DNA from: Rhyacophila brunnea
Taxonomy: Eukaryota > Arthropoda > Insecta > Trichoptera > Rhyacophilidae
Assembly (NCBI GenBank): GCA_022495005.1
Contig: JAGYXB010001020.1
Span: 1,775,210 to 1,839,209, forward strand
Direction of reading: 5' to 3'
DNA length: 64,000 nt
The notes beneath the pieces were generated by a model, which saw only the letters and a list, made by a program, of their open reading frames with translations, searched no databases and was not told where the DNA came from. Position numbers and translations under genes: made by a program. Positions 35,253 to 45,870 of the stretch are shown here, in pieces; positions within the stretch are counted from its first letter, which is position 1, and every line of letters starts with the position of its first letter.

Positions 35253-37485
35253 AGCGTAGGTACCTAGAAATCCTTGCAGAAATCAAATTTTAAAATATTG
35301 TTTTGCTAAATTTCCAAATTAATTGAATTGTGTAAAGAAAAATTTCTTGCCGAAAAAGTTGGTACATGCCTAATTCGTTGAAATTGAAATTAGTATTTTT
35401 ACGTTGTTGTACTATTTTTATCTCACGCTTCCAAGTCTGATTTTGTAGAAATTTGTTTTCTTACAAATTTGTAAATTATATTTACATACTCAGATAAATT
35501 TCAAGACATTTATTTCGCTGTAAAATTTGTCTTATCACACGCAATCATTAATTTGTTTAAAAATATGCTAATTGTATACTTTCGTTTGTTTCAGTCGACT
35601 TATTTTTGGTTTGGCGTTGATTTTTCCTATCTGCTTTTATTATTGGGTTTACTTTAACTATGTAATGACTCAATTAAGTAATTACAACTTTTTACACTAA
35701 CTATATTCTAATGAAAGTATATTTTACATTAATTGCTTCATGGCATTATTGTACATTTTCTAATGTATATTTGAGTATACTATATATTAAATGAGGTAGA
35801 TAATATTTACACCTGGCATGAATCCATTTAATAAATGTATGACACGTAAAATTTGGCATTTTGCTTGAAAATAGTACCTACCTATGTAGATTATACATCA
35901 ATTTTTATCTTTTCTCTTGTGAATCATCGTTTATGTATGGTTTTGTTCTAACAAATAATTCTAAAATATGAAAAATTATATACAACGTTGAAAAAAATGG
36001 GAATTTATTCGATTTCAATATATTTCTTATATTGTTGAAGTATAGCGTTGATATAATATTATGTCATTCACGCAAAAACACTTGAAATGCTCAACTTTCA
36101 TAATGTTGAAACCTCTCTACACAAGTAGGTATTATAATATGTATGTTTCTGAGGTGTTTCCAAATAATTATGTATGTTCAATAAACAATGTTACATTCAA
36201 ATCTTACGTATCATTAACTTGTTGAATACAAAAAAATATGCATATAAAACTATTTTATTTTAAATTGAGACAAATATTAATTATAACATTATGTTATATA
36301 CATATACATAAATATGAAATAAACAATTACACATAAAAATATTCCAATAAATATTTTTTTCAAAATCTTTCTTTACAAACAGCTATCCCAAAACAATGGT
36401 TTATGCTGGTAGGTATTGTAGATATCTAATTATTATGTTTTATAGTCATTTTTGTGTTTTTATTTTGTTAGTTATTTTCATGTATACTTTAAACATTAAT
36501 CAGATACCTACCGAAGTCCTAAATAATATATTTTATTGTTTCATCAAAATTTAGATTATCTCGAAAACACGGAAGAACGAAACTAATGCTTCACGAAACA
36601 ATACAAAAGCAAACTCGTCTTTTTCAAATTGTATGGCTGAATAATTCGAACCATTTCAAGAATCAATAGACATAAAGAAAATGTAATAATTGAAAAAGTT
36701 GTTTGAACCGTGCTAACACATCGGCTACAAATTGCTTTGCGAGATATGGATCGATTGAATGAAGTATGAAATTCTTCCATGTACTTTGTATTTATGAAGC
36801 GCTCGTATTGGAAGCTTGACCCGTAAATTCTTAGATTAAAAACGTGGGAAGTTTGCTAAATTTTTAATTATTTTGTCAAACAATGCCTATCTGAAAATAA
36901 CTCGGGGCAAAAGTGTTATTATGAAAACAAAAGAGATTACCTAGACATTTATTAATCAGGAAAATATAAGCGACGCATATTATAATAAAAAGGTATTCCA
37001 TTTTTCGTTGAATACAAATAATTTTAGTGCACTTTTTGAATAAAGCCAATTTAAGACGAGGAACTATTTCCTTAAATTATTTAAATAATTATTAAAATAG
37101 CCGACATACGTGTATTAAATTAACTATTTTTTATTCAACGAATAATTCACAAAATTTAAGAATGTAGCATTCTTTCTATTGATACGTGTATTCATTTTGG
37201 CCTGATCTCAAAGTTGTGCGAGATACATGAACATGTCTGAACACTGACAACTATCCAATGATTATTGTTTGCGGTGGCTACCAAGTGACTTCACTGGTTT
37301 ACGGATTCAAGACATTTACTGCTTTTAATGATGCTGACGAAACAAGAACGATGAATGGAAGACGTTAGAAGATGTTAGCAATGCGATTACATTATATAAA
37401 ATGTTTAATTATAAGTCTTGGGTTCAGTGTATATAGGTAAGTAAATAAAAACGTTTACAATACATTTATTTAAAATTATTAAACC
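35253..37485. other. AT-rich non-coding DNA
   Basis: No gene was recognised. Near 36125..36215 about 60 bp (TCTGAGGTGTTTCCAAATAA...TGTTCAATAAA..ATGTTACATTC) resembles 16240..16300, a possible very short dispersed repeat. Confidence 0.45.
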
Positions 37486-37487
37486 TA

Positions 37488-37670
37488 CAGTGATGTAGTA
37501 GTGGACATAATTCCTGCTTCTAAATTCGGGGGTTGTAAATTCAAATACTGCTACGGGATAAAAATCACATTTTTTTGTGTTTGGATCCAGATAATGGAAT
37601 TAACGTATTAAACGAATGGTTAACAATGTTTTTTTACAAATATAACGACTACGACTGAACATGGTTATTT
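37488..37670 (+). repeat. Degenerate tRNA-derived SINE
   Basis: GTAGTAGTGGACATAATTCC, then GGTTGTAAATTCAAATACTGC (B-box-like), then TTTTTGTGTTTGGATCCAG, the body word also seen near 50458 (TTCTGTGTTTGATCCAG). Non-coding. Confidence 0.5.
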
Positions 37671-37679
37671 ACCAAACTT

Positions 37680-37828
37680 TACCTTGTGATACAACATCAA
37701 GGGTTCCGTCGGCGTGGCCAACCCCCCCTCTCCCTACAGCGGTGCTATATAAGCGATCTACGCGCTGCAGATTGCAGATATCCTTGTGCTTGCCCTATGC
37801 TCCAACTCTGTGGCGTGACAGGGTGAAG
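37680..37828 (+). pseudogene. LINE fragment (type B), copy 2
   Basis: Nucleotide-level similarity to 21790..21975: CAACATCAAGGGTTCCGTCG, CCTCTCCCTACAGC, GTGCTATATAAGCGATCTACG and CTTGTGCTTGCCCTATGC occur in the same order. About 50 bp in the middle is deleted (REAQELA region missing). It is a dead fragment. Confidence 0.75.
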
Positions 37829-37829
37829 T

Positions 37830-38608
37830 GATTAAATTACTTTATAGCAATACGACGCCATATTAATTTTGATAGTAGACCAAAAGTTTGTATTATTAAA
37901 TATAAAACATATTGCTACATTTTATTTTCCTTTGTTTAAATTTAAAAAATCATCATAAATAATATAATTTATTAAATTTGGGTAAGGTAAAAGTTTATCT
38001 AATTTTATTGCGTTTTGCCAGTTCGATATAATAAGCTCGTAAAACCTTTGCTTTGACAGCGGACTTATTAATTTTTACATGAAACGTGACCGTCTGCAAT
38101 TCTCAATTATTATCGTCGGATCTAAGCAATTTGCGTCGTAAATCTTCATTACTTACGCATTTTCTCGGGAAAAATTGCATCGATTCGTGTCACTTTTTAT
38201 TTCTAAAACGATAATTTCTTTCTTTATGGCCAAAGTGACTTTTTTATAACACGATCCTATTAGGAAGCGCTCGCTCGTTCGCAGTAATGGATAATGTAAG
38301 AATTAAGTGACTTCTTACAAAGTCAAAATAAGTACATACATTTTATACCTACTACCATTATGAGAATCTTGTGGAGAAATTTTAATACAACTTAAATATT
38401 TTTTTCCATTACTTCCAGTTTTAACCAAAATACTTCTTAATAATTAAGTAATTTATCTGATAATTATTGTTTAGTTGTGGAGGCAGCTTTAGTTTAGCTT
38501 ATCGAGTGGAAAAACGTATTAAAATACGTCTCTATCTAAATTGACAGTTAACTGGTTAAATATTGATAATTCAGCTTCATTAAGGATTCTTATTATCAAT
38601 GCTACTAC
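37830..38608. other. AT-rich non-coding DNA
   Basis: Nothing recognised. Confidence 0.5.
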
Positions 38609-38609
38609 C

Positions 38610-38905
38610 GGGTCCCGTCTATCTCCAACATAGCTGTCCACCATGTTTTCTCTCTTGCCGTAGAACGCTGGTTGGAATCTGAGAGATAGTCTGGGGGTTC
38701 ATTTTTTCTCCGTAGTTTCATGCCATATAGTTCCTTCGATATTAAACACTTCGACACTGCTGTATTTTCTGTGTTCCACCCAGTAGTATCTTCAGATCTT
38801 TATAAATCTCACAATATCCGGCTTATCGCACACCCTGTACAATTCGTGATTAAACCTGTGCAGCCATAATATCCCATTTTCACAAATTGACCCAAGGATC
38901 TTAAT
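38610..38905 (-). pseudogene. LINE fragment (type D): reverse-transcriptase C-terminal region
   Basis: The minus strand reads KILGSICENG, then NHELYRVCDKPDIVRFIKI before a stop. This matches the R.LGP..ENG.WR.R.N.EL....P.I...IK segment of non-LTR retrotransposon ORFs. After the stop, weakly related sequence continues to 38610. Stops and frameshifts make it non-functional. Confidence 0.65.
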
Positions 38906-38989
38906 GAAGTTGGATGCAGCATCGTACAGTATTATCTTTGTTTTAATTTGTTTTTTGAAGTTATACTTCTTTTGGCGCGTTTGGGAAAT

Positions 38990-39120
38990 CAGATCAGAGT
39001 GTATTTTTGGCGTGCGACATGTAACACATAATTTATTTTTTCACACTACATTGGATTCGAACCACCGATTGTTCGGTTATCAGCCGAACGCACTACCTTT
39101 ACGCTACACTATGATACTGC
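38990..39120 (-). repeat. tRNA-derived SINE with a tRNA-Ile-like head
   Basis: On the minus strand 39118..39045 resembles a tRNA: A box GCGTAAAGGTAGTGCG, an anticodon stem-loop TTCGG-CTGATAA-CCGAA (anticodon GAT, Ile) and a B box GGTTCGAATCC. The 5' and 3' acceptor stretches do not pair and the T-stem has mismatches, so it is not a working tRNA gene. Downstream sequence resembles other SINE bodies in the window. Confidence 0.55.
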
Positions 39121-39775
39121 AATCGTGACGATTATTCAGTATAATATTATAGTTTAGAATTGTTCCGTTGCGTAGGCAGCGAATTTATTATTGTCGGCTA
39201 TTTGCAATTCCTTACGTAAACAAACGATTAAACGTGACAGTTGGTACTTTAAAAATAAAAACAACGAGAAACCATTATATAATTTAGTAAAATAAGTTAA
39301 AGTGTATAAAAATATACCAACGGCGTTCCAATAAGCGGTCCTTTTTCTTGAGTGTGTAATTTAACAAGATAATTAAGAGCTAGTCAAAAAATCTAGTTTA
39401 TCTCAAGTTTTGTTTTTGTTTTGTTACGACAAAGAAGTATCACTTCTAACACGCGTACATAAGCACACACACCGATTTTTTTTATTAAGATAACTTATTA
39501 TTATATTATTTTTATATTTAATAAACCATCTTTGTTAATCTACTAAGACGCGAATTTCGTTAAATAAATGAATGACATTTGACATGAATTTAGTCAAAAT
39601 ATAATTTATTGCAGAAGCGTTTTGTAGGTGATCATCGTCAATGATTCATTTGTTTCTATTAAATAATAATATGACATGCAATATAATTGTGCATTCACTA
39701 GTGATAGTGACTCGGTCATTATTATTTTAATGCAATACATAATGGTGTTTCAAACTAGGAAAGGAGTATGTCTAA
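39121..39775. other. AT-rich non-coding DNA
   Basis: Nothing recognised. Confidence 0.5.
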
Positions 39776-39900
39776 ATGCAGGGTGAGAGTGGACACGTCC
39801 GCCCCATGTGTGGAGATCGCAACGCGCTTCTGGCCTCCGCTCGACAGCTGACTGCTGGCCGCTTCCTTAACGGCCAATATTGACCGTTTCTGCACACTTT
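39776..39900 (+). other. GC-rich island with a 35-codon frame
   Basis: About 110 bp stands out as GC- and CpG-rich. It holds a plus-strand ATG frame at 39776..39883 (begins MQGESGHVRPMCGDRNALLA). I do not recognise it, and no splice site or neighbour supports a gene. It may be a short exon, a promoter or a regulatory element. Confidence 0.3.
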
Positions 39901-40334
39901 AATATCATTTTATGTGATTTCATAGAGTCTTGCCGCTATCTAATCCGACAGAAACGAGCGACGTTTTAATATATAAAAAAAAACTATTTATGTATATTAA
40001 AACATATTGTTGAAAACCATAATAATGCACTCTTCCTAAGAATTGATTGAACCTCATATTAAGTTTTAAAATTCCACGGGAAGATTCACTAAACTACAGA
40101 ATAATATGTTATAATATTTCTTTTCTATAGAATTATTTTTTGCTTTGTTTTTTTTTTCACTACTTTGATTTACCTCTAGTTGATTTACTTGTAATTTTTA
40201 TTCTAAATGTCATGTTGTGAACGTCTTGAAGTAATAATTTGTTATGTGCACAATGTGTATTTTTTTTTTAAATAAATACAAAAAATAAATACTAATGGTG
40301 AGTGATCCTTCATTTCCGCATTCATCATAATTGT

Positions 40335-41395
40335 CATCATCATCAGCCGGGGTCGATCCACAGTTGGATGAAGGCCTCCCTTAGCTTCTTCCACTATTCT
40401 CGGTCATAGTTTTTCGCTACCATGTACATCCACCGAACATTATGAGTTCCAGCTTTCCAGCATATTTCAGGGCGTCATTTTGGTCGTTAAGTGGGTAACA
40501 TTATATGAATACGTGTATTAAATAAGGCTCTAAGTACCAAAAAGTAGTATTGCCTGTAGTTACAAAATACCGAGTCATTGCAGTAAAATTTCATGAAGCA
40601 GACCTTTTGAAAAATGTAGTTTTACAGTGTGAAGCAATCACGGCAGCTTCTATAATTTTAGGTATTAAGAACTCGCAAGTGTCAACACACCATCGTCAGC
40701 TATTTTATATTGAATGGCGTTGACCACTGCAGTGCTACTTACACCATTATAAATAAAACACGCCAACGGACTTACAACGTCGACAGGTTTAATTATTTTG
40801 CTGTATTTTTTTACTTGCTTGAGGCACTTAGACTATAGTTGAAGTTATTGGCGTTGGTATGTAGAACATTTTTCTATAAAAATGTCAATTTTTATGTTTT
40901 TGGTACTTAGCGCCTTAATTAATACACGTATTCAATTATGTTCCAGCGGTCGTTCACTCGCCGAATGACAATATATTCAGTCTACTTACTTGGCGACCAA
41001 TGTCACATCGCGTACTCTTATCTACCTTCTTATCAATTAGTTTATTTTGTGGTATTTTCACGTTATACTCAACATGCAACTTTCCATGTCACGTTGAGCT
41101 TTTGGATTTATCTTACATTAAGGGACCATGTTTTAATCGCCTACGTGAGCCTGATAGCATGCATTGGTTGAAAACTTTATGCTTAAAATACAATGGGATG
41201 TCACTTTTGAAGATACTATTCAGACGCCTAAATATGCGATCCGTGCCAGTTTGGTTCTGCGAATAATCTCGTAATACATACCACCCGTCAGTTGACATTT
41301 TTCGTCCGAGATAGACCTATTTGTTGACTCGCTCGACTTGAACGCCATCAATGAGGATTTGGTTAATTTCCGCATTGTGTGTACTATATATTATA
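40335..41395 (-). pseudogene. LINE fragment (type A), copy 3, split by a nested element
   Basis: Read on the minus strand from 41395: VNKxVYLGRKMSTDG-like words, then FRRLNSIFKSD and LYFKHKVFNQCML, then (after 40933..40507 is skipped) the GRP-region relic, and finally the ATCATCATCAGCCGGGG-containing 3' end at about 40338. This is the standard order for the C-terminal part of an insect RT ORF (YLG..I..DG ... KVFNQCVL ... GRP..R). Frames are broken in several places. It is the longest of the three type A relics. Confidence 0.8.
40507..40933. mobile_element. Inverted-repeat element nested in the LINE (about 427 bp)
   Basis: The left end GAATACGTGTATTAAATAAGGC and the right end are reverse complements with few mismatches over about 35 bp (through CTAAGTACCAAAAA). 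The LINE sequence resumes in register on both sides, so this is an insertion. Flanks share ATTAT but not immediately adjacent, so the TSD is uncertain. There is no coding sequence inside. Confidence 0.75.
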
Positions 41396-41790
41396 ATAAT
41401 CAATATATAACAAAAAATAATCACATAAAAAAATGCTTCGTACATCTACATAAAAGGGTACATATTTAATAGATTTCTATAACATGAGCTGAAATTATTC
41501 ATGTTATTTCTCTATTGGATAATGAAATTCAACTTTAAGGTTCGATTATGTAACTCATACCATTAAATTCATTGTCTGTCATATTCAGATGTAGTATTTC
41601 TTTATGTAATGGAATTAGTCCAAAAGACTGTGTAGCTGTATATATGTATACAAATGTAGTACATAGTTGGAAAATTTACATATTTTACAGCTTCATATAT
41701 TTCAATAAAACCGCGATAAAACTGAAATTGTAAAAATCCTTAAGAACACAATCTCATTGACTAAATATTGAAAATATATTTACTACACTC
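41396..41790. other. AT-rich non-coding DNA
   Basis: Nothing recognised. Confidence 0.5.
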
Positions 41791-41992
41791 CGACAAGAAG
41801 ATCTTGGCAATAACTGGAAGTCGCTGTTGTCGAAGTGCTATTAACTAAATAGAAGGGGCTTGTTAGTTCACAGTTTTAACACGTGGACAACTCGTCGATA
41901 ACCGGAAGTCGTTGCAGTCGAATTGCGGTAAAAAAGAGGAGGGGCTTATTACTTTACAGTTTTAACACGTTAACAAGAAGATCTTGTTCGAC
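41791..41992 (+). repeat. Tandem repeat, two and a fraction units of about 90 bp
   Basis: Unit 1 starts at 41793 (ACAAGAAGATCTTGGCAATA), unit 2 at about 41887 (ACAACTCGTCGATAACCGGA), and a partial third at about 41973 (ACAAGAAGATCTTG again). Shared words are GGAAGTCG, GTCGAA, AGGGGCTT and CACAGTTTTAACACG (ACAGTTTTAACACG in unit 2). No gene. Confidence 0.85.
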
Positions 41993-42740
41993 AGTACATA
42001 ATATTATTAGAAACATGAAACTCCGTAAACGATAAAGCTGAAAGTCCATTAACAATATGAGCCTGAAAAATCTTAAATTTTGTTCACCCGAAAGTGTAAA
42101 TGGATATAATTATCTAAAACTTCTTCTATATAGACAGCAATATTATTTACATGAAATGAGAGTATTCTATTAAAGTACCTGTGTTACTTTTAAATTTTGT
42201 CTTAAATAACTTCCGTATGTGTAATCCAAAACATCTGTTTAATTATATTTTATACTTTCATGAAATTACATTAAGCAGAAACGTGATATTCAAATAATTA
42301 ACCAAGTTTGTTAATCTACCTATATTATATACATCTTTGTGAAGGTACGTAGTATTCATGCGATATGTTGTACGACATTTTTTTAAGTTTATATCATGGA
42401 AATCATTTTTATTTGCGTAGTTAATTTATCCTATAAAACTAAAAAATATATATCACCTTCCTTGATTAGCGCTAATGTAAATCTGGTAATTTTCTTTGGG
42501 TCAACGGATTCCTGACAGCAAAATTTATTTATAAAAAATATATTTCAAAATATTCGTCCTTACTTTTTCGCTTTGGGAAAATGGGTAAATGCCAGCTTAC
42601 GCAATAGGTAAATACTATAGATTTTTCTTGTTTACATATTTTATTTAGGTACCTATCTAGATATATAAAAAATGTACATACATCGTTTTACTCCGAATAT
42701 AATCGTATATCTATTATTTTAATGTGTGCATGATGAAAAC
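41993..42740. other. AT-rich non-coding DNA
   Basis: Nothing recognised. Confidence 0.5.
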
Positions 42741-42743
42741 ACG

Positions 42744-42870
42744 TAACGTAGTGCAGAGGTAGTATGCTGGGCTTGCGATTATGGTTCCCAGGTTCGCATA
42801 CATTTGGATCAGTAAAAAATAACACTAGTCGTCTTTCTGTATTTTAATCGAGACCACAGTGACTTAATAT
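42744..42870 (+). repeat. tRNA-derived SINE head and partial body
   Basis: A box GTAGTGCAGAGGTAGTATG and B box CCCAGGTTCGCAT, followed by TTTGGATCAG, resemble the tRNA-headed repeats at 37488 and 39118. No proper acceptor stem forms, so it is not a tRNA gene. Confidence 0.5.
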
Positions 42871-43780
42871 TACTATCTCTTTTGTCCACCATTTATTCAA
42901 ATCCTGAACAGGGATTAAATTATAGAGACAGATAAAATAATATAATGGAAGTGCAACGTATTTATAATACATTCAAATACTACGTTCAAGACTTCAGAAA
43001 CATAGTTATCATACTTTCATTCATGAAAATTTTATAATAAACCTCATATATTCATCATATATCAATGTTGTTTCTACCATAAATCATTCGAAAAAAATTA
43101 AAATTTATTAATATGTGCATCTACTTTTAAACGTGTATTTTAACTGCGTTATGTTGGAAAATTGTTGCTTTTCATTCCTTATTTTAAGTTCCATTCATAG
43201 TCACATTTTAAATAGACTCCAATAAAAATAGGATTATTTATATCGGCCATAGATGAACCTTATAAATGTATCGATATATATATATATATAATATAATATA
43301 TAAACCGGTCAAATATTATATTCTTTTTCTATAACTTAATACCAATTTCATAATATTTAGATCCTGTACCCTTCGTATTGAAACTGCTAAAAGCTATTGC
43401 GAATCGAATCATAAAACAGAAAAAATCTACCGTAATATAAGACCAAAAAGAGAAAGACCCTTATCTAATAACATTATTTATATGGAGAGAAAATTTATAA
43501 CGTTTTTTTGCAAACTCTGTCCCGCAACTCACTGTTATTCGAATATGTAATAGAATTTTTTTACCATTTGGTTTTCAAATAGCCGTATTTACTGTTAATA
43601 ATTTCATCGCTTTTAGGTTTATCGTTTTTCTTTTTAGGCGATTGAGTGTATCTATTTTTAGTGACATATTTTTTCATTTACAACATAAAAGGAACATTAA
43701 ATAATTAAAATGTCACGCTTTCGTTTTGAATAACATGTTATTTTAAAATACAAAGATAATTTATTATGTATTACATATTG
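42871..43780. other. AT-rich non-coding DNA
   Basis: Contains a short (AT)n run near 43276. Nothing else was recognised. Confidence 0.5.
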
Positions 43781-43782
43781 TA

Positions 43783-43977
43783 TGTCGGCGATGGCCGAGT
43801 TGTTACGCATCATGTCGTGGGTCCAGTGTTCGAATCCCCGGTCTATAAAATTCACATGTTTCTTTCAATGTGTGTTTGAACCTAATACGTTGAGCAAGTG
43901 GCTAACATAAATTTCTCGTAAAAACAAAAATTTGTTCTTCATCTTTTTAGGATCTGACATAATTAAAAAAAAAAACA
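43783..43977 (+). repeat. tRNA-derived SINE, family 1, copy 3
   Basis: GATGGCCGAGTTGTTACGC (A box), GTGTTCGAATCCCCGG (B box), ACGTTGAGCAAGTGGCTAAC and TTTCTCGTAAAAAC follow the same order as at 8181 and 15688. An internal deletion removes the CTCTGTGGAG block, and the copy ends in an A-rich tail. A hAT-like element is inserted 15 bp downstream. Confidence 0.8.
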
Positions 43978-43992
43978 CGTAAAACTGCCGGA

Positions 43993-44209
43993 CAGTGTTG
44001 CCAACCGTACTATAATACTTATAGTACAGTAATATAATTTTGATTTGGCGAAAAATGTAAAATACTATAATTTTACGCCAAATATGCCAAAATACTATAA
44101 TTTTAAGGGATTCAAGACGAAAAATATTCTTGTACTATATTTTAATCAGAAATACTATAATTTTTACGCCTTTGTACTATAATCAGCATAGAAAAAGATG
44201 GCAACACTG
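43993..44209. mobile_element. Non-autonomous hAT-like element (217 bp) with perfect 8-bp TSD
   Basis: The ends are CAGTGTTGCCA and its exact complement TGGCAACACTG. A perfect TSD, CTGCCGGA, is at 43985..43992 and 44210..44217. The inside carries several copies of an ACTATAATTTT word (about 44062, 44093, 44153) and related TACTATA words, an unusually repetitive interior. It is non-coding. Confidence 0.92.
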
Positions 44210-44217
44210 CTGCCGGA

Positions 44218-45380
44218 TAAGTTTCATGTTCAAAAACTATTATTAATTAAATAAATTAATATTCTCCGAGTCAACATATATTGCATATTAAATAAATTAT
44301 CTGAAATCTCGTAAGTACTTAACATATACCGTACGCGTATAATATCAAATCGAAGAATAATAATATTGTCTAGAACACATTTAAATATTTCCCATTAAAA
44401 CTTCCCGTCCTGTGAGGGTGTATGGTGATTTCGGGAAATATTTCTTTACCAATAGCTAAATTCTATAGAAATATGTATGTATACAATAATATAAGCAATC
44501 ACAGTGTAGTTAGAAATTATCACGTAAAATTTTGGCACTGATTTTACTATATTTTTTTTTTGGTTCGTCTTGGTTTTGTTACAACTGAATTATTTCGACA
44601 ATTAATCAATTATTGATGAAACTATATATTTTGTATTAGATCTATTCGTCAAATATAATATAAACTATTATTAATATATTAGCAATTTCGCTTATCTCGA
44701 GACTCCAAATCCCTTCCTAGTGATGCAATGTAATATGGTGTCAGATAATATCCGCAGCTGTAAAATATTAATCTTTAAAGCAAGATGAATGAAATGTCAC
44801 TGAAGTAATTTCATATTCAGAAATTCATTTGGGGTAAATTAAATTTGTCAAATGATTTTTTAATTAAAAAAAAGTAAATTCACGTCATTTACGTTAAACA
44901 TCTCTACCCTTATCAAATGTAATATTTCTATCACATTAGAAACATATTATAAAAATTATGCCTAAAAAAGTAAGTGATAGTAAACTAAACTAATATTCCA
45001 TTTACTCTCGTCAAAAATAAAATAAAATATTTTTTTAATGTAAGTAGTTAGGTATGTATTTATTTCACACATTTCACGATCATGCCCTATTTCGTTTCCT
45101 CTACATACAAAATTCGATTTACCTTTTTTTTAAATTACGAATCTTGAATTATATAAAATAGTTTTATGTAAACCTTATTTTAACTTCACTTGGGCTATGT
45201 GTGTACAAGTATTTAACTGTATCAGTATCGAGTTAAATAAGGATTAGATTTTTTGAGATATTCTGATTTATTTCAATTCCTGTTTAATATTATTGTACAA
45301 TATATTGATTTATTGAGTAAATGCTACTTTTAATTCATAATCTTTCTACATTCTTACATTACTTACATATTTTGTTTTTC
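44218..45380. other. AT-rich non-coding DNA
   Basis: Nothing recognised. Confidence 0.5.
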
Positions 45381-45384
45381 TTTT

Positions 45385-45772
45385 AGTGTCGTCTTCTAAG
45401 ATTGGCGACCAACTTGCAGTATACCTCACTATTCTTGACCATTTTTATCAGATCTCCAACGTATTGAATTGAATCACTTACGAAGGTTGCATAACCGATA
45501 TAATCTTTCTTTTTATCTATTCTTCTGCTGCCCTCTGCCTTTCCTTGCCTTGCTTATGACTAGGAGTAATCCACCCTTCTCATTGCGGAAAATATAACCC
45601 AAGTATGCAGTTGCGCTTAATGTACCTACATATTAATATTTTTGTCTTATTGGCTCGTCTTAAAACCTTCTCGTTAGTCATGTGATCATCCCAGGATATC
45701 CCAACGGTACGCCGATACAGTCACATTTCAAAAGTCTTCATTCTTATTATCCATTCATTTGACGTCCATATT
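45385..45772 (-). pseudogene. LINE fragment (type D-like): reverse-transcriptase ORF C-terminus
   Basis: The minus strand shows MKTFEM followed by LYRRTVGISWDDHMTNEKVL, the EMW.YRR.L.ISW.D..TN..VL block of many insect non-LTR elements. It continues with broken frames and ends with KLVANLRRRH, like the usual C-terminal VANLR. Several stops and frame changes show it is dead. Confidence 0.7.
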
Positions 45773-45870
45773 TCTAGAAAATCTCGAGAAATCAGAAAAC
45801 CAATCTCGAATTCTCGAAAAATCAAATATTATTGATTTCGAGAATTATCAAATCTCGAGAAATGAATAAA
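45773..45870 (+). repeat. Cluster of TCTCGAGAAATCA-like units
   Basis: ATCTCGAGAAATCA, ATCTCGAATTCTCGAAAAATCA, TTTCGAGAATTATCA and ATCTCGAGAAATGA follow each other: short, diverged, partly palindromic units around CTCGAG. A degenerate minisatellite. Confidence 0.7.

Noticed and set aside
39045..39118. tRNA-Ile gene on the minus strand
   Set aside because: Anticodon arm and boxes look right, but the acceptor stem does not pair and the T-stem is damaged; treated as a SINE head.
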